A stretch of 64,000 nt of DNA, taken from Haliclona indistincta (lineage: Eukaryota > Porifera > Demospongiae > Haplosclerida > Chalinidae). The position numbers and the translations under genes are program-made. The stretch spans positions 3,018,266 through 3,082,265 of the forward strand of contig OZ024788.1 in assembly GCA_964017065.1 (NCBI GenBank), read 5' to 3'. This document shows positions 37,191 through 47,914 of this stretch, in pieces; within the stretch, counting starts at the first letter, position 1, and each line of letters begins with the position of its first letter. The notes beneath the pieces are model-generated. The model worked only from the letters and a program-made list of their open reading frames with translations, searched no databases and was not told the origin of the DNA.

Positions 37191-39902
37191 ATGGCTAGTC
37201 AAGGTAATTTATTTGTCTGTATACTGTGCTAGTGAAAGAAATAATAATAGTCTACGAGTTGTGTATAAGACACTAAGCAAAGTTAGTCAATAAGCTGTAG
37301 ATTGGGAAATTTTTTAAAATTTTGAGTTGTTTAATTTTTGTTGCTATTTGCATGTATTATAATGCACATTGTTTTCGCATGTATAATTTTCGTTGCAAGG
37401 ATGGACGACAAAATATTCTATGCCAAAACCTTCCCGATCATTGGTATGTAGTTAACATTTTTGTCAATGATCAGTGTCTCTGTCACTGACAGCTTTTGAC
37501 CTCTTACTATACCACCAAAGCCTAGGAACAGGTTGTATCCCTTTGCTAAACCCTTTGTCCACAATGGTGCAACTGCATTGTGCTTAAGCAAACATTGAAA
37601 CTTGCCGGCTTACACATGTGATATGCTGATATTCATAATCATTGTGTAGTAGTTGAGTTGTGGAGGCAATAGGGACTTGATAATACAGGACAAAGTGTAG
37701 CCAGTGCTGTGTCAGACAAGAGACCACAGCCCGAGTGATAAGTCATGAAAAGCACAAACACACTAACATTACTGTTTTATCAAGAGTTTATAATTAAGAA
37801 GAGTGTCGAACGTAGCATACCCGTGTACAAATTCTGTGTATAAAGTAATATACACAGAATGAAACCATTTTCCAGAAATACTGTAGATTCCAAAGCTAGC
37901 CACTGGCTTTAGCATGCAATAATTATTGCTTTTGCAGCACTACGTACATTGTACACTCATAGCTATAATACAAGAACAGATGAGTGCATGCCTTTAAATT
38001 TAAATGTAAATTTAAATTCAATATATAATGCTTGGCATTTAAATTGAACCTCTCAATTGAACCATGGTAGAACCAGGTGACAATACAGAAACAATTGAAT
38101 TTTTCCGGACCCCAACAACTGAAAATCCTCCGACCCCAACAACTGAAAATTCTCCGACCCCAACAACTGAAAATCCTCCGACCCCAACAAGTGAAAATCC
38201 TCCGAACCCAACAACTGAAAATTCTCCGACTTCAACAAATGAAAATCCTCCGACTTCAACAACTGAAAATCCTCCGACTTTAACAACTGAAAATTCTTCG
38301 GCTTCAACAACTGTAAATCCTCTGGCTCTACCAAGTATGTCAATATTGTGTATAAAAATCTAGCTTTAGGCTATATCTTTTCACCAACAGATTTGAGAAT
38401 TTGCCGTGTTGGGTTAGAAATTTTTTTCGGTAAGATATTTTTAAAATGTGGTTCACTTACAATCGTTGATTATTGCAGCTGTAGTAGTAGAATTTCTTCT
38501 TGCATTTCTCAGCTTAATAACATTTCAGCTAATACGGTTCAACTATTTCAAGCTAAAAGATCATGTATCTAAACCAATCAAAATCTTACTAAAAGGATCA
38601 ATCTACTTTATTGCTTTTTTGTTTATTCTGCCGATGAATGTCACACCAGTAGTTTTTGTTTCATGGACCTGGATATGTCCACAGGTTGTCGTCTTCAATG
38701 TGTCTTACATGTTCAAAGTCGAGAATGTTGTGAACAGCTCCTACGACCAAATCCCGTCCATTGCACTCCGTGATATGACATATGAACAAGCTCACTCACT
38801 CAGTGATCTCAAGGTTATCGACAACATGTCAAAATTTGAGGTATTCTCTAAACTGGTTTTTCTGTTTCTCACACTGTCGAGTTGTCTATCGTATTTTTTG
38901 TTCATTTGTGTGCTACTATGCACATATGAGTGTAATTGGTTACGAAAAATTCTGCATGAAACTCAGTTAATAGATGATCCAGAAAAAAGTCTGCTACTAC
39001 CAGAGGGACAACAAACAAGTTCTTCTAGGAACAATCAGGAATCAGATATATTTAGTCTGGACCCATTTTGCATTGATAAAGAAAGTGACATTTCCACCAA
39101 AATCTACCTGCCTGAGTCTATATACTTTATCGTACTACTGTTTTTCAATCTTGGACTCTGGGCAGCTTGTGTTGGTGTGTTTTGGAAAGAACACTTTGAC
39201 AAGCCTCAATATTATGGAGGAGAAGGTGTTCAACTATCACGAGAATGGGAAGTAGCTGGCTTTTGGATGTACATGTACTCTCTGCTATGTACGATTGTCA
39301 GTTGCTTCATCTTCTCCAAAGTGGCTTACTCAGTCAACTACAGGTGCCTGGAATTGTACAAAGGATTTATCAAGCCCCCTGACAATATTAATACTCTTGA
39401 TTGGTTAATTCAACAGGATGATAAGTTCACAAAGATGGCACAGCAAACTTTATATTGGTTCGAAATCTGGTTTACGATGCATTGGGGATTCTACATTGCT
39501 ACTTCATTTCTTTCAATAGCACTCGTCTTTGATATTCTGGTCAAGTATATCCAAGCTGAACTCAAAACACCCACAGACTCTGCGATAGGGTTCTCCGAAA
39601 CGGAGCTTATTGTAGTCAGCTTGTTCACACTGCAGCACTGCTTTCTCTTCCTCTATCCTTGCTTCAAAGCGGCCGCAGTGACTGTGTCACGTGAAAAGCT
39701 CATCAAGAAGGTGAACGCTTTTTCGGCATCCAAGCTGGAGCACGATGAAAAGAAGACTTATATCCAGCACCTTAAGGATAAGAAGTTCGGGTTTCGTATC
39801 AGCTTCTTCTGTGCTCGACTACGATTCGGGTTTAACGTTGCCTACATATCGATATTCATCGGTCTCTCTGGAGTGCTACTGAAACTGACTGACTTGTTTT
39901 AG
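37191..39902 (+). CDS. Array gene C: membrane protein with mucin-like tail
   Basis: Exons 37191-37203, 38077-38334, 38391-38429 and 38479-39902 give 577 residues. Exon 1 codes only MASQ. Exon 2 is a 24 nt repeat giving about nine copies of PTPTTENP-type units, resembling an O-glycosylated mucin stalk if exposed. Exon 3 codes NLRICRVGLEIFF. The membrane part begins at residue 104, closely related to A and D (SWTWICPQVVVFNVSY in all where intact). An insert rich in polar residues (QQTSSSRNNQES) lies in the segment 3-4 loop. The exon 2 acceptor (AACCAG) has a weak pyrimidine tract; an ATG at 38064 in the same frame is an alternative start. Homologous DNA in intron 1 of A (about 28940) and C (about 37560) supports segmental duplication. 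Confidence 0.8.
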
Positions 39903-40084
39903 ACTAACTAGTATAATTATATTAACAGTGATAATTGTGAGTATGATAGTATATTTTTGTTCAATAGTAGCTTATAAATTCTGTTATTTAAATTTGTGAT
40001 ATACAAGCTTGATTATTTCTATACTAAATAGACAGCTGCAATCTGAAGGCATGGTATGCGTACATCAATACGTATATCAACTGC

Positions 40085-40255
40085 TAGCCTCGTACCCAGG
40101 CTCTCCGGCGGAGATTTAATTATGCGTGGGTGTTGAAATGCGGGGGTGGCGAATTATGCGTGGGTGTTGAAATACGGGGGTGGCAATTCGCCACCCCCGC
40201 ATTTCAACACCCACGCATAATTAAATATCCGTCAGAGAGCCTGGGTACGAGGCTA
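40085..40255. mobile_element. Foldback MITE with 9 bp target duplication
   Basis: Termini TAGCCTCGTACCCAGGCTCT and its complement; arms are long and nearly perfect (GCGTGGGTGTTGAAATGCGG repeats inside). It is flanked by exact ATCAACTGC at 40076-40084 and 40256-40264. The homologous flank of gene D near 50190 has a single uninterrupted site. Long TIRs with a 9 bp duplication suit a Mutator-like family. Confidence 0.85.
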
Positions 40256-40412
40256 ATCAACTGCTAGCTTGCTTGTAAGATAGAGCATGCTCAGGAGGAA
40301 AACAAAATTTTCACTATGTGGCCTGATTTTGCTCTGCCCACAAGACGAATGGTGACTTTGTTGGACAATCAGTGTGATAGAGCAGCCTTGATTTGCTCCA
40401 TAATGGACCAGC

Positions 40413-40542
40413 AGTTGTGTTTGTAAGATGCATGTATCACATGTGCAGATAAGCCTACTACAACTATGTGCTTGTTTGCATAAGCACATAGTTGTAGTAG
40501 GCTTATCTGCACATGTGATACATGCATCATACAAACACAACT
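40413..40542. repeat. Long near-perfect hairpin
   Basis: Arms of about 60 bp (containing GTATCACATGTGCAGATAAG and its complement) with a ~7 bp loop. It lies 84 bp upstream of the FN3 gene start and contains CACATG E-boxes in both arms. Confidence 0.9.
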
Positions 40543-40625
40543 CTGGTCCTCTGCAGCCCTAGCTACAGCGCAAGGTAAGGAGTGCTTTGTTGTACGAGTC
40601 AGTACTTATCTTTCTTCATCACAGA

Positions 40626-42388
40626 ATGGCTGAGGCACTTGGTCTAAAAGTTGCTAGTGCAGTGTTTAATATAACATTCAGCTCAGCAAAGAGTGCTATT
40701 AAAGATCTCTACAAAAGAATTGCTGATCTTGCAACAATGAAAAAAATCGAGATGTGCTTTGCAGCAGAGTAAGCCAACTACAAGGTATACTACAGCAAAT
40801 AGAAACTACTGCCTATGACACAAATGATGAGGCAATTTTGCGAGGAGTAGAACAAGTTGGGCATGATTTTATGAAATGCTTGGAAACATGTAAACAAATA
40901 GAGAAGCGGAGAACACTCCACCAGATTTGGAAAGATCCAAGTATTAAAAGAGCATTGAATGAGTTAGACCGCCTGCTCATACACTCCTTGGAAGTCCTAA
41001 GCTTTCTCCTCGAAGTATCTAATTACCACAGCAATGCTGAAAGGCGAAAGGACTTGAAGCATATTGAAGCGGTTGTACGAAATCCGCGAGCAGGGTGCTA
41101 TGACTTATTTAGTGACGATAAGCTAGAAAAAGTAGAAAAGCTGTCTGTCATAGAGCGCAGTCCTGGAGTGCTTCGAGTAGGGTGGGAAAGAGCACACGCA
41201 GAATTCTTGCACTATGAGTTGGAATATGACCAACAGAATGGAGCCTATTTTCAAATAGATAAATCGTTAAATGGGTGCTTACTCGACAGTGCTAAGATTC
41301 TTTTCCCCAGCAAATTCAGCTATGAAATTCGCATGCGAGCTGTCAATGGTACAGGTCCAGGAGAATGGAGTGATTGGGCAGTTGGTAAATTTACTGTATT
41401 GCCTAGTCCACCGCGAAAGCCGCTTGCAATACATGTATACTCCTCTACCAGTGTCGTACTGGTAGTTGAAAAGCCTCCAGAAGAAGTACGTGTCAAACCA
41501 GTGACTCATTATGTGGTTAACTATCATGAGGTTGGAGAAAATCAATATACCACGAAGATATTTGACATTACTGAGCTTGAAGCACTGAGCTTGCAAGTAA
41601 AGGATACCTTTAAACTCAATCTGGACTGGAATATCGATGCCACTTCCATGCCAATATACAATGTTAAACTCAGCTTGAGAAATGCAGATGGCGACAGCCT
41701 GCCGTTTCAAGACTATACCAGAACTGGCACAATCTCTCCTGGTAAGCCAGTAGGGCTGAAGGTGGCATTAAAAACCACACATGAAATCGTCATTGAGTGG
41801 GAAAAGCCTAAGACAAATTTACATCTTGTAAATTACTATGAGGTTCATTGGGGAAGAAATGGGAACACAACAAAACTCACAGAGACCAAGGCGTGTGGTG
41901 CTATCTTTAAAAACCTCAAATCTGGCAAGTCATATTCTTTCATACTCAGATCTGTAAATAAATTGGGATATAGAAGTGAATTTATCGAAATCAATGTAAA
42001 AACCAAATCCATGGCCAAAAAAGTAGTCAAGTCTGTTGGTGAACATGCAGCTGATGTCGCTGGAGTTACTGTTAAAAGCATAGGACCAAGATTAGTACCC
42101 TTTGCACCATCTCATTCTGATGTTACTAACACAAGAAGAACGACTGATAGAGAAAGATTAGAACACTATCTCAAGCGGTATCCTGAGACTAACAGGCAGA
42201 ATCTTATGAATAGAGCTGACAGTGTAGAGGATAGAGGCAAGCACACAAGAGCAATAAATGCTGAAGGAACAGGAGTTGAAGACAACGTTGAAATTAAGCC
42301 ACTTGTAACTTCGCAGAATATTCCACGTGGCAGCGCAGACAGCAATGAAGATGTCTATTCATCCAGTACTGGATCTGACGTGCATTAG
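40626..42388 (+). CDS. MLKL/HeLo-like helical domain plus FN3 repeats (frame break at A7)
   Basis: Starts at ATG 40626; the first frame stops at 40770. The rest reads open in the -1 frame to TAG 42388. The join falls at a run of seven A (40740-40746); one extra A would give about 587 residues. The N-terminal ~135 residues are helical: KRIADLATMKKNR, CSRVSQLQGILQQIE, HDFMKCLETCKQIEK, and ALNELDRLLIHSLEVLSFLL. Spacing and pattern recall the N-terminal four-helix bundle of MLKL and HeLo-type proteins, which drive membrane-directed cell death or signalling. Three FN3-like domains follow (about 165-270, 275-385, 395-485; motif RMRAVNGTGPGEWSDW in the first), then a polar tail. No signal peptide or membrane segment, so probably cytosolic. 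One exon, same strand as the array. The helical call is pattern-based. Confidence 0.7.
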
Positions 42389-43330
42389 ACGTGAAAGTCG
42401 TACTTTGCAGAATGCTACAATATTTTACAGTTGTCTGATTTGTGTGTCATCTAAATGTACCACAATGTGATTATCATACGATCACTTGTCTGTAATCTTT
42501 TCTATAAACTAGCTGTGTGTTAATCCACTTCCCCTCTTACTCTCTATTAAATTTTACTTTCACTTACTAAAATTTCCGTGTACTTGTGTATTTATTTATT
42601 TAATTTTCATGTATTTTCGTATTAAAATTTAGTGTTTTCGATGATTATACAAGAAAATTAATAATTATTCCACATGTATTTCATTTGGCATTTGCTTCAC
42701 AGCTTAGTTCTAACATTATATCGTGTATACTATGTGATGTCAAGTGTGTGTGTGAGTGCCCTGGTGGTTCTCAACCCAAGGGAATCCCACCAGGGCAGAA
42801 GAGAAAAAGCATCGAAGTACCTCCAGCCGAGCAGCCGATCCATCTGTAAAATGGGTACCTGGTCTTGTACTGGGGAAGCAAAGAACACAGAGGTATTTAT
42901 TGTTTAAGCCTCTGAGCTCCTGCGAGTTCATTAGCTAGCTGTGGTTTGAATTAGTATATGCAATTTTAGAGAGAAGTCTGGATTTCCAGCAACAGCAATG
43001 GCAAGGTAAGAAAATCTGACAATACAAGTTTAAAACCATAATAATTATTAATCAGTTGCTACTTTTATTACTAGTACATGTACATTGTATACTGGTATTA
43101 GTGCTGCTAAAAACTGAGGCAGGCTTTGCTGCAACGTCTTCTAGGTGGTGTAAACCAAACTCTAGATTTTACAGTTGATGGCGAGAGTGTACAAAGTAAA
43201 TTCAGTGGTATTCTACTTAACTTAGAACACCTCTGGCTGACCAATCAAATTGCAGAATTACATCAAAGTATGATCTAATAGTATTCACGAAATCTATTAA
43301 TAGAAGCACTGTAAATATTATTAAAGTTGA
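42389..43330. other. Intergenic, FN3 gene to locus D
   Basis: 3' flank of the FN3 gene is AT-rich. At about 42740-42910 lies a GC-richer segment with CATCTGTAAAATGGGTACCT, resembling a LINE/SINE 3' tail. No exon supported. Confidence 0.45.
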
Positions 43331-43354
43331 TCACATGACTTCCAACTATAAAAG
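43331..43354 (+). promoter_or_regulatory. E-box and TATA box, locus D
   Basis: TCACATGA at 43331-43338, 78 bp before the ATG, followed closely by CTATAAAAGG (43345-43354), a good TATA box. This is the clearest core promoter in the array and places the E-box just upstream of TATA. Confidence 0.65.
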
Positions 43355-44057
43355 GCACATCACCTACACTAGCTACATTGTTTTATTAAACTCCAGGTTC
43401 CTAATATCAGCAAAAATGGCAGAGAGTCAACGTCTTCTGCAAGGTGAATACTGTTCACTGTGAACTTGCATGAGAATCTATAACTAGTCAGTTTTGTTGA
43501 ATAATCTAATGCTGCCAATGGCTACCAGGAAAATCACTAGACTGTTTAGGTGACTGGCTGTCACTCATAAATGTATGTAAGATGTAGTGGTTGAAGCATT
43601 GAGTAAAATCAGAATAGCATAATTTTTCAAATAATTGGAAACAAATAATTATTAATATTGACAATATTTATTATTATTAAAGAGTGCATTGAATTCTTGC
43701 ATTATGGAAAGTAGTGACTATTGATTTCTTATACATAGGTCAAAGAACTAGGTATCAAACAACTGAAAGTACAACAGGCAACAATGATCCCATGAACACA
43801 AAAAGAGGTAGGTACCATCAAAAGGCATAAACATCACCACAACTAGGCATACATGTACATATTATGGTACTTATAACTCTTTTACATATAAAATTTTTAC
43901 ACGTGAGCATGAATTTATATTTTAAACTAGGTCGCACTAGCTCAAGAATTATCATTGCCGATCGGCAAGGATATGTATGGATGACCTCGAATTAATGTGA
44001 AAATGAGTTTTATTATTGGTTTTACAAGTTATGCATATCTTGTACAACCAATGTATT

Positions 44058-44106
44058 GACTGGTATCAATAACGCCTCCCAGCAGGAGGCGTTATTGATA
44101 CCAGTC
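44058..44106. repeat. Perfect 22 bp-arm hairpin
   Basis: GACTGGTATCAATAACGCCT plus CC and its exact complement separated by about 5 bp, in the long intron of locus D. Confidence 0.92.
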
Positions 44107-44611
44107 TGGCTGCTACTGTCCACATAGATCAGCTTCTGGTTAGCATTATAGCAGAGAGAGACCACTGGCAGAGCCTGTAGAAAGATGACACTCACCATAA
44201 CAATAATGGCTATAACAATTCAAACTGCACAACGTAGCTAGCAAACAGCACAATTATATAGAATGCATTGGCAATGTCCCCATGTTCTACAACTGATAAA
44301 CAATTGATTGAATTGAGCACTTCCACCACAAGTTGGCTAACACTCGCGGAACTATGCCACTTAGACCATAATGCATAACTTAGTAACCATAATCCTAGGT
44401 TGCTCTAAAGAAAGTTAGAAGTGCATTTTCTATACAGTTCACTTGCAAAACTTGCTGATTTATAGACAACCATAATTTATTACAATAAATTATTCATCTT
44501 TTGCGTTAATTGTTGCCAGATGAAATTTTCACTGTTTACTCTAACAGAATTGGATTCAAACCACATCACATTTTTCATAATGACGAGCACTACTCTTAAT
44601 TCACTGTTACC

Positions 44612-45189
44612 AAGGGCTCATCGAACCTTAGCGGCAAGAGGGCATGCAACTCTGAATACCATAGTGTAGACGGCATAGTGCTGAGTGTTACTATGAATAG
44701 ATATCCGTATAATCACGTAAACTTAACATAAACGGACGTTCACAAGAGTGTGCAGGCGTGTCCTGACTTATTTCCGGTTACCACAGGGCGGCAGCGCGTA
44801 TCAAGAGCGGCAGCTAGTGACTTAGTGCCAATGTATAAGCATACTAGCAGTTTACCTGGATCTACTGCATCTAAAACACTTATGAGTACAACCGTGGCTG
44901 CCACAGCTTTGTGCAAGAAGTACAGACGCTTGAGACAACAGAGCCATTCTCCAGAACTGTTCTCTAGGTCCATCTACGCCTTTGCTTTATGCGCGCTGTG
45001 CTGTATCGATGGCGACATCGTCAGTACAGTGTGTTCTCGCGCGCTCTCAGCATATTATGCTGGTGCACGTGACCAACCGGAAACATTAACTTATTAATAG
45101 TTATAAAGTCTATTTATAGTAACACTCAGCACTTTGCCGTCTACATTAGTTGCATGCCCTCTAGCCGCTTCACGGCTCGATAAGCCCTT
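44612..45189. mobile_element. MITE (~580 bp) with long TIRs
   Basis: Ends AAGGGCTCATCGAACC and GGCTCGATAAGCCCTT; inner arms share AGAGGGCATGCAACT and TAGACGGCATAGTGCTGAGT. An internal 115-codon open stretch has no recognisable domain. Confidence 0.8.
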
Positions 45190-45481
45190 GCTGTTACTAC
45201 TCTAGCACTACATATAGTACGTCATATACCAGCAGAGTCCATATTATACACATGTACTTACAGTGTGCTCACATATCTTGCACACATACATTGTATTTGT
45301 GCATAATTCCATAACCGGTCAGACGTGCCAAGAGTGAGCGGCCTTAAAACCTTTGATAATGCATTCTTGAATGCACGAGAGATTATATATAATAGTACCC
45401 AATACAGGTAACAGAGTGTGCAAGTATGATGAAATAATAACTTATTGTCTCATCATTGCTGTGGTCATTACTGTTAGTACA

Positions 45482-46432
45482 AGAAAATTAAAGAGATTAC
45501 TATCGAAATCAAAAGGATGTAGGGTTGTGAAATCTATCACTGGTCCACAATGTAAACTAACAAGGAACAAGCATGGAATGGTAACACGATTGACTTGCTA
45601 ACAGACCATAGATCCCTACATCAGTGGCTAGTGTGAAGTGCAGTTCAATATCATGCACGTACTGAGCCGTCTTTGTTTCCACCATTGGTTTAGTTTTCCT
45701 GTTGTTGATGGCTTTTCTTTATTATTAACAATTTTAAACTTGTTGCTAAAAATAATTGTTATGCTGCACATATCAGCTCGCCTATGCATGCATGCAGTGC
45801 ATATGAGCCCCACCCACACTTGTTTGTAGGCCTGTACGACGGTTATAATTATCTGGCAAGCACAGAATGGTGATCTTATACGAGCTTACCGTTCTTCGAT
45901 GACTCCAGACAAATATGTGTTCTCCGTAATCCATACGGCGTGGCGATACTCAAGCTAGTGCTTGGTCACGTGCGCTAACCACTGCTTGGTCACGTGTGTA
46001 TTATGCAATCACAATAATGGCGTCTAACACTTAGCTGACAATGGATCACGATCGAGAAATCGCGGAATTTATATCGCCGTTTCGCTAAAAACAAAGTTCA
46101 AAAGGCACCTGCCAGGAGAATTTCACGACTGTTCGTGGGTGTTTTGGTCTCGGCACTGCTCGCGTGAAGGCGCTTGGCGAATTGAAGAAAGAAAAAAAGA
46201 AGAAAACGAAGATGACGAAACTCGATTTTCTAGGTTCGTCACTTTTGTAACAATTTCGAGCAATCTCCTTGCTACTGTAAGATGGAGCAACGCCAGAGAG
46301 CAGATTGAGGTTTCTTTTGACGTATAAAATTCATCACCAGGCGAAATATCAGCGTTTGAAAGTTAATACATTGTGCGTAGCTGCCATCTTGTTTTCCCTT
46401 TCAACCCAGGCACTACCGTGCCTCCCTAATAG
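45482..46432. mobile_element. ~0.95 kb repeat element, copy 1
   Basis: Homologous in inverted orientation to 62665-63675. Shared words include TGGATCACGATCGAGAAATC and GTGTTTTGGTCTC, and the ends match: GGATGTAG at one side, GTGCCTCCCTAATA at the other. No intact transposase. Confidence 0.75.
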
Positions 46433-47104
46433 TAATGGTCTGTTGCTATGTCTTCCTAATTTGATCTACAGTAAGTTTAGCAACTATCAGATTGCAGCAT
46501 TTCGTTGCGCGATGATGTCTATTGTTTGCTTTAAAACAAGTCCCATTTGAGGACTGGCCCCTGTTGCTGTGTGTTTGAAGCGAGACCAAGAGCAGACAGA
46601 GTGTGAAAGAAAAGAAACAGTAGGGAAAGAAAAGATAAAAGTTACCACTTCATAGATACCACATGAATGAGCAATTTAAGCTCAAAAATAAATGTGTATG
46701 GGCTTGAATTGACCTCCGGGTCTATTGAAGACATAGCAATTGGGTGATTAACCACAAACACACACTCAGAAATATCAAACTCAGAAATACCAGCATACCT
46801 TCTGCAATCACAGCTGTGAAAAATTAATGCACTAAATTAATTATGTATCTTTTGCAGCAACTGTATTTACCTAGATAATCATTAAAATTCATTTTCAGAC
46901 CTGTTGGAGAAAGAATGTAGCGTAGCGGCCTAGCCATCAGAGTTAATATTTTTACTATTGCCCAATTCAACATGTCTCTATACGTATATACTGGCGTTGT
47001 TGTAGGACCAGTAGCTTGATATGCTGTCGTTACTTGTAATATTACAAGAAAATTAAAAAGATTTCTATCGAAATCAAAAGGATGTAGTGACGAAGAAATC
47101 TAAC

Positions 47105-47312
47105 ACTGGTCCACAATGTAAACTAACAAGGAACAAGCATGGAATGGTAACACGATTGACTTGCTAACAGACCATAGATCCCTACATCAGTGGCTGACTA
47201 TATCTAGTTCAGCTAGTTGCTGTTGACTGACACAGCCACTGATGTAGGGATCTATGGTCTGTTAGCAAGTCAATCGTGTTACCATTCCATCCTTGTTCCT
47301 TGTTAGTTTAGT
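47105..47312. repeat. Foldback element with ~80 bp arms
   Basis: Arms containing GGAATGGTAACACGATTGAC and CCATAGATCCCTACATCAGT face each other around 47212. The left-arm sequence also occurs at about 45540-45635. Confidence 0.88.
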
Positions 47313-47555
47313 GCTGTATCAGACAAGAGACCATAGCCCAAGTGATAAGTCCTGAAAAACACATGTAAATTGGAAATGGGGTGGACATAAAGCGAGAATG
47401 GGTATTGCAGATGTTATTAAGATTCATGAGATGCTGCTTAGCTACTTACAATATTATTTTATGAAGAAATGCTAACTGGAATGTGCACCGCAATGTATGT
47501 ATAATGTGTATAAGTGCCCGCCTAACACAGCACTGACACAATCAGCCTGGCTAGC

Positions 47556-47914
47556 TACAGTACCGCTCACAAGTAAGTGGACCAACACCCGCGGGAGACT
47601 CGCAGGCAACCCGGGGGTAATTTTGTCTTGCCCGCGGAACCGTGTATCATTAACCGCGGGTAGATGCAAATACAGAGTGCATCACGCGCTGGTGCGGATA
47701 CGTGCGAGCACTGTATATGCTCGCGAAAGTCACACAACGACAACGTGAGTCTGCCTAGCTATCCAGCGGGTCGCGAGTGCATGCAAGGCTGCATGAGGGC
47801 CGCGGGTTAGTGTGGTGCGGGCAGCGGGTACACGTTCACGGACCCGCGGGCACCTCCGAGTTACGCGCGGTTAGCCCGCGGGTTTGAGTACACTTACTCG
47901 TGAGCGGTACTGTA
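47556..47914. mobile_element. GC-rich MITE (~360 bp)
   Basis: TIRs TACAGTACCGCTCAC and GTGAGCGGTACTGTA. The interior is rich in CCCGCGGG words, unlike the AT-rich host DNA. It ends about 35 bp upstream of the Gln-heptad exon of locus D. Confidence 0.85.

Larger units (their letters stand above)
39903..40625. other. 3' flank of gene C and 5' flank of the FN3 gene
   Basis: The first ~180 bp align with the 3' flank of gene D (50025-50205). A MITE at 40085 interrupts this flank in C only. A long hairpin at 40413-40542 precedes the FN3 gene. Confidence 0.6.

Noticed and set aside
42963..43008. Additional array first exon (ATGGCAAG before GTAAGA)
   Set aside because: It would end in phase 2, unlike every other first exon of the array, and no E-box lies upstream.
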